Below are positions 25,579 to 33,807 of a stretch of 64,000 nucleotides of DNA, piece after piece (the stretch's first letter is position 1; each line of letters starts with the position of its first letter). This DNA comes from Corynebacterium minutissimum (lineage in GTDB: Bacteria; Actinomycetota; Actinomycetes; Mycobacteriales; Mycobacteriaceae). The notes under the pieces are model-generated. The model did not search any database. It was not told the DNA's origin and saw only the letters and a list, made by a program, of their open reading frames with translations. The DNA lies in the NCBI RefSeq assembly GCF_016889765.1, contig NZ_CP069533.1, positions 744,001 to 808,000 on the forward strand, read 5' to 3'. Position numbers and translations under genes: made by a program.

Positions 25579-26808
25579 CTATTGATTCGCGGTAGCGTTC
25601 CCCGCAGACCAGGTGGCCCAATCCATGTTCCAGTCCCCCAAACCATCAAGCGGGCTGAGCACCCCGCCGCCAGTGTTGGAGACCCTGACCACGTCACCGC
25701 GTTTGACGGTGTTCTGGAACCACTGGGCGTCCTCGGTCGTGACATTGATACAGCCATGAGACTGGTTGTAGCTACCCAACGCCCCCACCGCCCACGGAGC
25801 AGCATGAATGTAGATACCGGAGTAGGACATCTGCGTTGCCCATTTGACGTCGGTCTTGTATCCGCCGGCATCGAGTGCCAGTCCGAAGGTGGTGGAATCC
25901 ATGGTCAGCTCCGGATACTGGTCACCGATGACATACACGCCGTTCGGGGTATCCCACTTTCCATCCGTGCCCATGGAAATCGGAATCCGGCGCAGAACCT
26001 CACCGTTTTTGAATACCGACATCATCTTGGAGTTGTTATCCACCAACGTGATGACGCGGTCACCGATGGTGAAGTTCGTTGAGGCATCCTCGCCGCCATA
26101 GACACCACCGCCGAGGTTGCGGCCGTAGAGGTCGACGTCGACAGTCACGCTCGTTCCTGGCTCCCAATACTTCGCCGGGCGCCAGCGTACTTCCTGGTTA
26201 TTCACCCAGTAGAAAGCACCCTCCACCGCCGGTTCAGTCTTGACCGTGATGGCCTCTTCGGCGGCCTTGCGGTCGGTGACGTAATTGCCAAAGCGCACGC
26301 CAATAACCTGGCCCACGCCCACTTCAGACTCAGGAAGGGGGCTCAAGGCAACTTCAGAAACGGCCGCCGCCTGTGGCGTGGTGAAGGTAATGGCTTTATG
26401 GTTGCCGTCCTTGTCTTTCGCATCGATGGTGTAGGTGCGGTTATAACCCAGCACCTCGGTGTTCTTCCACGTTTTCGAATCCGAGGAAAGCTCATCTTCC
26501 ACCACCTTGCCAGACTCGTTGGTCATGGTGACCTCTTTGAGCCCCGCAGTGGAGGTAACTTCAATCGGTTTAGAAGGGTCAACATCTTCTGCCCCATCCT
26601 TGAGCGAGAACTTGAGCTGCTTCGCCTTTGCGGCTGCCGACGCCGATGCTTCCGCCGCCGCGCTCTCCTGCGCCTCTTCGGCCGACATCTTCGCTGCTTC
26701 TTCCCCCGACTCTGGAGAACCAATAGTGCAGGCAGCCATCAGGGACGCGGCCGCCACGAGACCAGTGAGAAAACCTGTGGGACGTGCCTTAGGGAATAGA
26801 GAATGCAC
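25579..26808 (-). CDS. L,D-transpeptidase lipoprotein
   Basis: Cell-wall enzyme of 409 residues forming 3-3 peptidoglycan cross-links or attaching proteins. The GTG at 26808 has AGGGG five bases upstream and gives the signal MHSLFPKARPTGF...LMAAC with a lipobox cysteine near residue 27. An Ala/Glu-rich linker and two Ig-like domains follow (about 70-250), then the YkuD catalytic domain with the active site SHGCIN (H351, C353). This is the layout of mycobacterial LdtA/LdtB. It carries a tryptophan-rich C-terminus (GDWNMDWATW), also seen in the mycobacterial enzymes. Confidence 0.92.
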   Translation of the reverse strand: MHSLFPKARPTGFLTGLVAAASLMAACTIGSPESGEEAAKMSAEEAQESAAAEASASAAAKAKQLKFSLKDGAEDVDPSKPIEVTSTAGLKEVTMTNESGKVVEDELSSDSKTWKNTEVLGYNRTYTIDAKDKDGNHKAITFTTPQAAAVSEVALSPLPESEVGVGQVIGVRFGNYVTDRKAAEEAITVKTEPAVEGAFYWVNNQEVRWRPAKYWEPGTSVTVDVDLYGRNLGGGVYGGEDASTNFTIGDRVITLVDNNSKMMSVFKNGEVLRRIPISMGTDGKWDTPNGVYVIGDQYPELTMDSTTFGLALDAGGYKTDVKWATQMSYSGIYIHAAPWAVGALGSYNQSHGCINVTTEDAQWFQNTVKRGDVVRVSNTGGGVLSPLDGLGDWNMDWATWSAGNATANQ

Positions 26809-26941
26809 ACAAACCCCTAGATAGATGAGACGCTGATAAAGACAATGCACCTAGCCTAGTCCGCACAACCGCCGTCAAACTAGATGACCCCGCCGCCTTT
26901 AACCGTTTCGTTATCGATCCGCGGATTATGGAAGGAAGCGC

Positions 26942-27014
26942 CGCCAGGTATGCGTTGAGTGATGGCGTTCTAACACACTCAAAACCGCTGACTACCTGGC
27001 GATTTTACCTTTTT
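26942..27014 (+). ncRNA. Candidate small structured RNA or orphan terminator
   Basis: In the 282-base gap between the L,D-transpeptidase start and tRNA-Lys lies a strong nested hairpin: CGCCAGGTA (26942-26950) pairs perfectly with TACCTGGCG (26993-27001), and TTGAGTG (26955-26961) with CACTCAA (26976-26982). GATTTTACCTTTTT follows, like an intrinsic terminator on the plus strand. No plus-strand gene ends upstream, so it may end a short RNA of its own. No other feature is evident between 26809 and 26941. Confidence 0.4.
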
Positions 27015-27090
27015 CAAGCCAGGGTGTTAAAGTTACTTCTCGTTGCACGGCAGGCGCTGAGGAAATCAGGAGCCCGCTAAGACAACGAAT

Positions 27091-27163
<73 letters not shown>

Positions 27164-27169
27164 CAGTGC

Positions 27170-27202
27170 ATCCCCTTCATCAACTCAGTTGGTGGAGGGG
27201 AT
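27170..27202 (+). terminator. Hairpin after tRNA-Lys
   Basis: ATCCCC...CAACT pairs with AGTTG...GGGGAT with a few mismatches, immediately after the tRNA; TTTCGCATT follows. Confidence 0.6.
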
Positions 27203-27244
27203 TTCGCATTCCCCGGTAGCAAAAGAGGGAGCTTGTGCTTGCCC

Positions 27245-27745
27245 TTAAAACACCTCGAGTTGCTCCAGCTTGGGCCGCCACCAGGCTGCGGTCGTGGCGA
27301 GGAATTTCTTGTGCTCCGTCCCAGATATCTCATTGAGGGCCCGCAGGTACTCGGGCACCATGGCGCGCGGCAGACGCAGCCCCATAGTCAGATGGGGTGT
27401 CCAGCGCGGACCGCGTCCATCCGGGTTTGCGGCACTCAATTGGCGCGCCGCGGTCTCCAATTCATCGGTGGTTTCCAACATCCATGCCACCGTCTGTTTG
27501 CTCTTGGTGCCGAAAACAACGGTCCCTACGCGGCGAAATACGGCAGGAATAAGCGGCGGCAACACGTCGCGGGCCAAATCCACCACAGTCTGGTCCATCG
27601 TTGGCGCAAAGGTCACCGTGATGTGCGGGCGCTGGCGCTGGAGGGGAAAGCCCCGCTCCGCTAGCGCAGAAAAGACCTCCCGCACAGACTCTTCGTCCTC
27701 CGGAGTGAGGTACAACAGGAGGTTCTCAGGCGAATTGCGGCTCAC
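27245..27745 (-). CDS. 2'-5' RNA ligase/cyclic phosphodiesterase superfamily protein
   Basis: A 166-residue soluble protein with the two H-x-T motifs of the 2H phosphoesterase superfamily: HITVTF near residue 41 and HLTMGL near 118. Members hydrolyse or ligate 2',5' or cyclic phosphate bonds in RNA; the substrate here is unknown. It starts 11 bases after the stop of the iron ABC ATPase gene and is probably on the same transcript, an unexplained pairing. Confidence 0.82.
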   Translation of the reverse strand: MSRNSPENLLLYLTPEDEESVREVFSALAERGFPLQRQRPHITVTFAPTMDQTVVDLARDVLPPLIPAVFRRVGTVVFGTKSKQTVAWMLETTDELETAARQLSAANPDGRGPRWTPHLTMGLRLPRAMVPEYLRALNEISGTEHKKFLATTAAWWRPKLEQLEVF

Positions 27746-27756
27746 GCCGCCTAAGT

Positions 27757-28518
27757 CTAACTAACCGCCTGCAGCGCCACCACGGGATGTCCGCGGTGCT
27801 CGACGATATCTGCCTCCACGCGATACACCTCGCGCAGAAGCCCAGGACTCAACACGTCCGCCGGGGCACCGTGAGCATGGACCTGCCCGTCCTTCATCAC
27901 AACGAGCTGGTCACACATCCGGGCTGCCAGATTGATGTCGTGAATCGCCACAAGCGCAAGACTGCCTTCCTCCTGGGTTTTCGCCCGCACGCGGCTCAAG
28001 ACGAAGAGCTGGCGGTGGAGGTCGAGGGCGGAGGTGGGTTCGTCGAGAAGCATGAGGCCTGGGTGCCCCACGAGCATCTGCGCCACGGCGACGAGCTGGC
28101 GTTGACCGCCAGAAAGCTCGTTGAGGTAGCGTTGCGCAATCGCATCGAGCCCCAGGGAGTGCAGCACTTCGGCAGTGCGAGTGACGGGGTCCTCGTATAG
28201 TTCCCGGCGGGCCGCAATAAGAACGGCCTCAAAGGCCGACAACGCCGCGCTGTTCGGCAGGTCCTGCGGGACGTATCCGATGAGCTGGCGGCGCCGCTTC
28301 CCGCGCGGAGCCTCGCCATCAACACGGAAATCCACCGTGCCGCCGCGAGCGCGGTGAACGCCGGCCAGCGTCGTGATGGTCGTCGTCTTGCCGGACGCAT
28401 TCGGCCCCAGTAACCCCACCACCTGCCCGCCGCGCAGCGTGGGAAGGCTTAATCCATCCACCACCATGTGTGAGCCGTACCCGGCTGACAGGTCAGAAAC
28501 GGTGAGTTCTACGTCCAC
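27757..28518 (-). CDS. Iron-siderophore ABC transporter, ATP-binding protein (FecE/FepC type)
   Basis: Cytoplasmic ATPase of 253 residues. Walker A GPNASGKTT (serine-alanine variant) near residue 37, signature LSGGQRQLVAVAQML, Walker B LMLLDEPTSALD. The GTG start has GAGGAGGG upstream and overlaps the permease end by 10 bases. Downstream of the permease and binding protein genes, completing a siderophore uptake system. Confidence 0.92.
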   Translation of the reverse strand: MDVELTVSDLSAGYGSHMVVDGLSLPTLRGGQVVGLLGPNASGKTTTITTLAGVHRARGGTVDFRVDGEAPRGKRRRQLIGYVPQDLPNSAALSAFEAVLIAARRELYEDPVTRTAEVLHSLGLDAIAQRYLNELSGGQRQLVAVAQMLVGHPGLMLLDEPTSALDLHRQLFVLSRVRAKTQEEGSLALVAIHDINLAARMCDQLVVMKDGQVHAHGAPADVLSPGLLREVYRVEADIVEHRGHPVVALQAVS

Positions 28519-29693
28519 AGTGCCCTCCTCCGGGTCATGACGATGGCGATGAACAACGGCGCCCCCAAGAGCGAGGTGACGATGCCGATGGGGATGGCCA
28601 CGCCGGGCTTGATGACGAGACTAAGCGCGTGGGCGGCGCACATGACCGCCGCGCCCGCGGCCATGGAGGCCGGCATGAAGTAACGCTGGTCCTCACCCAC
28701 CAGCATGCGCGCGATGTGCGGGCCAACCAGGCCGATAAAGCCAATGATGCCGGCGAAGGCCACGGTGGTGGCCGCGACGAGCGAGACCACGATAAGCACG
28801 ATGATGCGTAGGCGGGAGGTGTTGATGCCGAGGGCGGTGGCGCGGGCGTCGCCAAGCCGCAGCGCCGTAAGCCGCCACGAGAGTGCACCCAAGATGGGCA
28901 GAGCCACCGCCAGCACACCTGCCAGTACTGCGTTGGCCTGCCACGTGGCGCGGGTCAGCGAACCCATGGACCAGAAGACGATTTGCTGGAGGGCCTCGCT
29001 GGAGGAGCGGTACTGAATGAGCGCCAACATGGCTTGGAAGAAGAAGACGAGGCCGATGCCGAGCAGCACCATCGTCTCCGACTTCGCGCCGCGAAGAACG
29101 GCCGCCACAACGATGATCGCCGTGGCGATGGCCGCGGACAGCCACGCGATAAGCGCGAGGTTGAACTGCGGCTGGGCCAGCAGCTGCCAGCGCAGAACGA
29201 TGGCACTGGCCCCGCCGAAGGCCGCGGCGGCGGAGATGCCGAGGGTAAAAGGCTCGGCTAGAGGGTTGTCCAGGATGGTCTGCATGTGCGCGCCGGCTAC
29301 CGACAGGCTGGCTCCGATAAGCAGGGCCATGACCGCCATGGGCAGACGCAGGTGCCAGAGGACTGTACGCGTTTGCTTTTCGGTGCCTGCCGGGTCCACC
29401 AGACCCCGCAGCACCTCACCTGGAGTGAGGTCGATGGCGCCGACGATGACGCTAAGTAGGAAAGCAGCGAGGGCTACGGCGGCAAGAGCGAGGACGATGG
29501 CGATGCGGCGGCGTGTCACACGGGCGTGCTCCCGCGCGAGTGCCGCGGCGGCCGCCGCTGGGTTCGGCGCAAGGCTCGACGCAGCGTTCGGCGCTGGGTC
29601 TGACACTGGGTCTGGCACTGTGTTCGGCTCGGTGTCGGCGCTCGTGGTGCGCTGGGTGCTGCCCGAGCACGCAGTAGATGCGGTAATACTCAT
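28509..29693 (-). CDS. Iron-siderophore ABC transporter permease (FecCD family)
   Basis: Membrane permease of 394 residues, BtuC fold, probably working as a homodimer because no second permease gene is present. The start at 29693 lies two bases after the binding-protein stop. The first 60 residues are a Pro/Ala/Asp-rich tail with short internal repeats (DPVSDPAPNAASSLAPNPAAAAAA) that is unusual for the family and probably cytoplasmic. The core shows LRLPMAVMALLIGASLSVAGAHMQTILDNPLAEPFTLGISAAAAFG and the C-terminal GIIGFIGLVGPHIARMLVGEDQR. Confidence 0.92.
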   Translation of the reverse strand: MSITASTACSGSTQRTTSADTEPNTVPDPVSDPAPNAASSLAPNPAAAAAALAREHARVTRRRIAIVLALAAVALAAFLLSVIVGAIDLTPGEVLRGLVDPAGTEKQTRTVLWHLRLPMAVMALLIGASLSVAGAHMQTILDNPLAEPFTLGISAAAAFGGASAIVLRWQLLAQPQFNLALIAWLSAAIATAIIVVAAVLRGAKSETMVLLGIGLVFFFQAMLALIQYRSSSEALQQIVFWSMGSLTRATWQANAVLAGVLAVALPILGALSWRLTALRLGDARATALGINTSRLRIIVLIVVSLVAATTVAFAGIIGFIGLVGPHIARMLVGEDQRYFMPASMAAGAAVMCAAHALSLVIKPGVAIPIGIVTSLLGAPLFIAIVMTRRRALWT

Positions 29694-29695
29694 GA

Positions 29696-30901
29696 TTAGT
29701 TGGTGCTGAAGAAGGTTCCGTCGCCAGAGACAGGCGAGTATTTCTCTTGGGCGTCGGCCCATTCCTGCTGCACGTCGATGTCGGCGTAGTCCTCTGGGTG
29801 GAGCCAGGCAGCGATCTGGAGAAGTGCCAGGTAGTTGAAAGGCGAATTGTAGAACTGGTGCCACAAGCCGTGGAGTTGGTGCTCCTTCACGGCGGTGAGA
29901 TCAGGAAAGCCGGGTTGGACGTCGGCAAGCATGGCGGCGCTGTTGTGCGCGTCCTTCTCGCTGATGCCGTACCCTGCAGCCGCGAAGCCGGTGTGGCCCG
30001 TGGAGCTATCAACCTTGGCGGACCAGTCGCCGCCGGTGGCGATGATCATGTCAGGGTCAGCGTCGATGACCTTTTCGGGGGTAAGGGCGCCGGACTCGCC
30101 ATCGATGAGGCCATCAGCCACGTTCTTACCGCCGGCAACGTTGACTAGCTGGGAGATGTTGGAGTCATTCCAGGAGCCACAGCAGTCCGACACACCTGCC
30201 GCGCGCCACACGAAGGTGGATGGTTTGTCTTTCACCTTCGCTGCGCGTTCTTTCACTAGGTCAACGTTCTTCTGCCAGTCCGCGATGAATTCCTCGGCGC
30301 GATCCTCGTGGCCAAAGATATCGGCGAAGATTTCCATGGTGGGGACGGTGTTCTCCAGCGGCTTGGCGCGGAAGTCGGTGACGGCGTAGGTGAGTCCAGC
30401 CTGGTCCAGTTTGTCGGTAAGTCCTGCGGTTTGGGAGGCCTCGTATTGGTCTTTGGAGAGAACAATAAGGTCTGGGTCGAGCTTGATGAGTTCCTCCACG
30501 GTGACATCACCCTTGGTAAAGCCTCCGATTTCGGGCAGCTCATTCACCTTGGGGACGGTCTTTTCCAACTCGCGATAGTAGTCGGGCACGTTCTGCTTGA
30601 GATCTGAACCGATGGCTACGACCTTGTCGAGGGGGTCGTCAGCATTAAGGACGCCGGTGGCGAATACTGCGCGCCCCTCGCCCAGGATGACGCGCTCTGG
30701 CTCCTGGTCCAGCTCCACGTGGCGGCCGGCTAGGTCCGTGAAACTCACGGCAGCGGTGCCGTCTGCAGATGCAGACTGCGTAGCGTTTTCAGCCGTTGTT
30801 CCGGCGGCACAGCCTGCCACGGTACTGGCAAATGCTGCCACAAGGGCGAAGGCGCCAACTCGTCGCCGTGCTGTCAGGTGCTGTGTGGGGCGTAGAACCA
30901 C
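29696..30901 (-). CDS. Iron-siderophore ABC transporter, substrate-binding lipoprotein
   Basis: Lipoprotein of about 401 residues of the FepB/FhuD-like class III fold. The GTG at 30901 has GAGGA six bases upstream and gives the signal MVLRPTQHLTARRRVGAFALVAAFASTVAGC; an ATG at 30922 would add seven residues. The binding-protein motif IIATGGDWSA and the long central helix are consistent with siderophore ligands. An unusual adjacent cysteine pair lies in GVSDCCGSWND. A DtxR-like box lies about 70 bases upstream, so iron repression is likely. Confidence 0.92.
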   Translation of the reverse strand: MVLRPTQHLTARRRVGAFALVAAFASTVAGCAAGTTAENATQSASADGTAAVSFTDLAGRHVELDQEPERVILGEGRAVFATGVLNADDPLDKVVAIGSDLKQNVPDYYRELEKTVPKVNELPEIGGFTKGDVTVEELIKLDPDLIVLSKDQYEASQTAGLTDKLDQAGLTYAVTDFRAKPLENTVPTMEIFADIFGHEDRAEEFIADWQKNVDLVKERAAKVKDKPSTFVWRAAGVSDCCGSWNDSNISQLVNVAGGKNVADGLIDGESGALTPEKVIDADPDMIIATGGDWSAKVDSSTGHTGFAAAGYGISEKDAHNSAAMLADVQPGFPDLTAVKEHQLHGLWHQFYNSPFNYLALLQIAAWLHPEDYADIDVQQEWADAQEKYSPVSGDGTFFSTN

Positions 30902-30971
30902 TGTGCTTCCTCGTTCTTTCATGTTCGCGTGCAGTATCGCACTCCAATAAGGACGAGTTCATAGTACACAT

Positions 30972-30990
30972 TCAGCTTAGGCTACCCAAA
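30972..30990. promoter_or_regulatory. DtxR-like iron box
   Basis: TCAGCTTAGGCTACCCAAA matches 15 of 19 positions of the DtxR consensus TWAGGTTAGSCTWACCTWA. A second, poorer copy (11 of 19) lies at 30993-31011. It is located upstream of the siderophore importer on the minus strand, where iron-loaded DtxR would repress. Confidence 0.65.
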
Positions 30991-31030
30991 GCTTAGATAG
31001 GGTAGCCTTTGCTTCTCTTGGAGAAGGCGG

Positions 31031-31070
31031 GGTAAAAAGAAACCCTGCCTTGGACATTTCCAAGACAGGG
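31031..31070 (-). terminator. Terminator of the DUF3618 gene
   Basis: On the minus strand an 11-base stem with one mismatch (CCCTGTCTTGG/CCAAGGCAGGG) is followed by TTTCTTTTT, a textbook intrinsic terminator. Confidence 0.88.
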
Positions 31071-31113
31071 ATCTCACGCGTGCGCCGTCGGCGCAGCGTC
31101 CGTAAAGGGGTGC

Positions 31114-31392
31114 TTAGCGGCGCTCAGCCAGCAGGCGCTGCAGCTCCTTGATGTCGGACTTGCGGCGCTTGGAGCGGAAGACGGAGAAAGCGATGAGGCC
31201 AACGACAGCAGCGCCGATGCCAGCGAGGGTCATCTGCACGTTGCGGTCCTGCAGCTTCTGGGTGGCAGCCCCCTTGGCGTCGTCCACGAAGTTCTGCGGC
31301 TTGCTGCGGTAAGCCAGCTCATCCAAGGTGCTAGCCAGCTGACGGCGGGTGCGCTCGATGTCGCGCTGGATATCATCAATGTTGCGTGCCAC
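31114..31392 (-). CDS. DUF3618-family small membrane protein
   Basis: A 92-residue protein: an N-terminal charged helix (ARNIDDIQRDIERTRRQLASTLDELAYRSKP) matching DUF3618, then one membrane helix (MTLAGIGAAVVGLIAFSVF) and a basic tail. The GTG start has AGGAG eight bases upstream. Function unknown; common in Actinobacteria. Confidence 0.85.
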   Translation of the reverse strand: MARNIDDIQRDIERTRRQLASTLDELAYRSKPQNFVDDAKGAATQKLQDRNVQMTLAGIGAAVVGLIAFSVFRSKRRKSDIKELQRLLAERR

Positions 31393-31516
31393 GGGAAATC
31401 TCCTGAGATTTTGACTGTGTTTTTGTTCTAACGTCGACATTCTACATTGACCCCAGCGTTGCCCGCATGTCTACTCGCGGGGTGGGTAGGACCGCGATCA
31501 CGGTAGGGTGGGGACC

Positions 31517-31987
31517 ATGACTGAAGCACAACGACTGTCCGTGGGAGACACAGCACCGGCTTTTTCCTTGAGCGACGATGCCGGCAACACCGTGAGCCTG
31601 AGCGACTTTGCCGGCCAGCGCGTCGTGGTCTACTTCTACCCGCGCGCTAACACCCCTGGCTGCACCAAGGAGGCCTGCGATTTCCGCGATAGCCTCGAGC
31701 AGCTCAACGGAATGAATATCGCCGTCGTGGGCATTTCGCCCGATAAGCCGGAGGCCTTAAAAAAGTTCCGTGAGGACCACGAACTGAACTTCCCCCTTCT
31801 GTCTGACCCCACCAAGGAAGTCATGACCGCTTATGGCGCTTTCGGGGAGAAGAAGAACTACGGCAAGGTCGTCCAAGGCGTTATCCGTTCTACCTTCCTC
31901 GTGGAGGAAGACGGCACCATTGGTCAGGCCATGTACAACGTCAAGGCCACTGGCCACGTTGCCCGCGTGCTTAAGGGGCTCAACTAG
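31517..31987 (+). CDS. bcp: Thioredoxin-dependent thiol peroxidase (Bcp/PrxQ peroxiredoxin)
   Basis: Cytoplasmic peroxiredoxin of 156 residues reducing peroxides. The active site TPGCTKEACDFRD holds peroxidatic C49 and resolving C54. The ATG at 31517 follows a -10 element TAGGGT (31504-31509) by seven bases, so it is probably leaderless or nearly so. The TetR gene begins three bases after its stop. Confidence 0.95.
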   Translation: MTEAQRLSVGDTAPAFSLSDDAGNTVSLSDFAGQRVVVYFYPRANTPGCTKEACDFRDSLEQLNGMNIAVVGISPDKPEALKKFREDHELNFPLLSDPTKEVMTAYGAFGEKKNYGKVVQGVIRSTFLVEEDGTIGQAMYNVKATGHVARVLKGLN

Positions 31988-31990
31988 ATC

Positions 31991-32629
31991 GTGGAATCCA
32001 GTTCAAAGTCACCGGAGATACTGGTCCCGAGGCGTCGGCCAGCGCAAGCGCGCAGCCGCGCCAAATATGACCGGATTTTGTCCTGCGCGCGTCAGACGCT
32101 CGTGGACCATGGCTTTGAGTCTTTCACCTTCGACGAGGTCTCGCGCCGCGCGGAGGTACCCATCGGCACGCTGTACCAATACTTTGCCAACAAGTATGTG
32201 CTGATGTGCGAGCTTGACCGCCAGGACACGGCGGAAATGTTGGCGGAAGTCGAGCGTTTCTCGCACCGCGTCCCGGCGCTTCAATGGCCGGACTTTCTTG
32301 AGGAATTCATCGACCGTATGGCGCGAGTGTGGCGCAATGACCCCTCGCGCCGCGCGGTGTGGCATGCCGTGCAATCGACGCCGGCGACCCGTGCCACGGC
32401 CGCGGACACGGAGTTGTCCCTGCTCAAGCCCATCGCGGAGATCCTCGAACCCCTAGCTCCCGGTATGGACGATGCCGCCCGGGTAGAAATAGCGGCCTTC
32501 CTCGTCCACACCGTTGTGTCCTTGCTCAACTACAGCATCATGCGCTCCGAGGACAGCGTCGATGGCGTGGTGGAAGAGATTAAGCGCATGCTCATTGCCT
32601 ACCTCTTCGCTATTGCGACGGGCGGCTGA
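31991..32629 (+). CDS. TetR-family transcriptional regulator
   Basis: Regulator of 212 residues. The N-terminal helix-turn-helix is clear: RAKYDRILSCARQTLVDHGFESFTFDEVSRRAEVPIGTLYQYFANKYVLMCEL (about residues 23-75). The ligand domain is not diagnostic. The GTG start is four bases after bcp, so the genes are coupled. Its 3' end overlaps acpS on the other strand by 20 bases. Given fas-I and acpS next door it could regulate lipid synthesis, but nothing in the sequence proves this. Confidence 0.88.
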   Translation: MESSSKSPEILVPRRRPAQARSRAKYDRILSCARQTLVDHGFESFTFDEVSRRAEVPIGTLYQYFANKYVLMCELDRQDTAEMLAEVERFSHRVPALQWPDFLEEFIDRMARVWRNDPSRRAVWHAVQSTPATRATAADTELSLLKPIAEILEPLAPGMDDAARVEIAAFLVHTVVSLLNYSIMRSEDSVDGVVEEIKRMLIAYLFAIATGG

Positions 32630-33041
32630 GAATCACCGTCGCGGTAGCGTAGTCGCCGTCGTGGCTGACGGAGAGCGCCGTGGTGTACGCCCCCAAGGAT
32701 TCGTGGGCCTGGCGGGCCATCTCCCCGCGCAGCGCTAGGGCCACGCGGCCCCATGCGTCAGGGTGGACCTCAATCTCTGCCCAGTCCACGGCCTCCTCCG
32801 CCATCAGCGGTGCACCGCCGTAGCGCGCCTGGGACCATGCCTTGATGAAGGCTTCCTTGGCGGCCCAGCGCCCAGCGAGGTGTTGCGCGCGGGCAGCGCC
32901 CGTATACCCCCGGGCCTGGGCCACGCGCAGCTCGAAGGCGCTAAAGACCCGCTCAAAACTCGTTCCCGGGGTATCCAGCTGCTGAGCAAAGGAGGGAATG
33001 TGCACTAGGTCGGTGCCCACGCTCACGCCGCTTACTGTCAT
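32610..33041 (-). CDS. acpS: Holo-[acyl-carrier-protein] synthase
   Basis: Transfers 4'-phosphopantetheine from CoA to the carrier-protein serine; the natural client is the ACP domain of the FAS-I encoded on the same strand. The protein has 143 residues, with metal-binding D11 (VGTDLVHIPSF) and E63 (GRWAAKEAFIKAW). The start MTVSGVSVG lies ten bases after the sugar ABC ATPase stop. A longer frame upstream overlaps that gene and is not AcpS-like. Confidence 0.92.
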   Translation of the reverse strand: MTVSGVSVGTDLVHIPSFAQQLDTPGTSFERVFSAFELRVAQARGYTGAARAQHLAGRWAAKEAFIKAWSQARYGGAPLMAEEAVDWAEIEVHPDAWGRVALALRGEMARQAHESLGAYTTALSVSHDGDYATATVILSRPSQ

Positions 33042-33051
33042 GCGGGCCAGC

Positions 33052-33804
33052 TTAGCGCGCCAGCTCCTGCTTGAGTTCCTCCAGCTCATCGCCGCCGGCC
33101 ATCCACTGGGTCAACTCCGGCAAGGTGACCTCATCCTTGGAGGCATCCAAGGACATCTCTCCAACGGTCAAGACCACGAAGTGGTCCCCCACCAGATAGG
33201 CGTGCTGCGGGTTGTGGGTAATAAACACCACGCCCATGCCGCGCTCGCGGGCAGCGTTAATGAATCGCAGCACCATGCCGGACTGCTTTACGCCGAGTGC
33301 GGCGGTGGGCTCGTCCAGGATGATGTAGCGCGCGCCGAAGTAGATGGCACGCGCGATGGCGACCACCTGGCGCTGGCCGCCGGAGAGTGCGGAGAGTTCC
33401 ACGGAGACGTCGCCAAGCACAATGCCCATCTCGGCCAGCTGGTCGTACGTAATGCGCTTCATCTCCGCCTCCCGCAGGCCCCCCAGTGCTCCGGTGAGTT
33501 CCTGGCCTAAGAAGAAGTTGCGCCACACCGACAGCGAGGGCACCAAGGCCAAATCCTGGTACACGGTGGCGATACCGGCATCGAGGGAATCGCGCGGGCT
33601 ATCGAAACGAACCTCGTTTCCATCGACAGTGATAGTGCCACCGGTGGGCTGGTTGAGGCCCGCGAGAATCTTGATCAGCGTGGACTTACCCGCGCCGTTG
33701 TCTCCCAGAACGCAGGTCACCGCGCCTTTCTGCACGGTGAGGTTGATGCCGCGCAGGGCATGGAAGTTGCCGAAGGTCTGAGAAATATCGTGCAGCTCAA
33801 TCAT
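33052..33804 (-). CDS. Sugar-type ABC transporter ATP-binding protein (single domain)
   Basis: A 250-residue ATPase of the carbohydrate CUT2 group: Walker A GDNGAGKST near residue 34, signature LSGGQRQVVAIARA, Walker B YIILDEPTAALG. Unlike RbsA/XylG it has only one nucleotide-binding domain, as in FrcA-like systems. Three bases separate it from the permease stop. The C-terminal 30 residues are acidic and possibly regulatory. Confidence 0.92.
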   Translation of the reverse strand: MIELHDISQTFGNFHALRGINLTVQKGAVTCVLGDNGAGKSTLIKILAGLNQPTGGTITVDGNEVRFDSPRDSLDAGIATVYQDLALVPSLSVWRNFFLGQELTGALGGLREAEMKRITYDQLAEMGIVLGDVSVELSALSGGQRQVVAIARAIYFGARYIILDEPTAALGVKQSGMVLRFINAARERGMGVVFITHNPQHAYLVGDHFVVLTVGEMSLDASKDEVTLPELTQWMAGGDELEELKQELAR

Positions 33805-33807
33805 GGT

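Noticed and set aside
29540..29640. Tandem DNA repeat in the iron permease gene
   Set aside because: The short similarities reflect Pro/Ala/Asp codons of a low-complexity N-terminal tail rather than a regular repeat unit.
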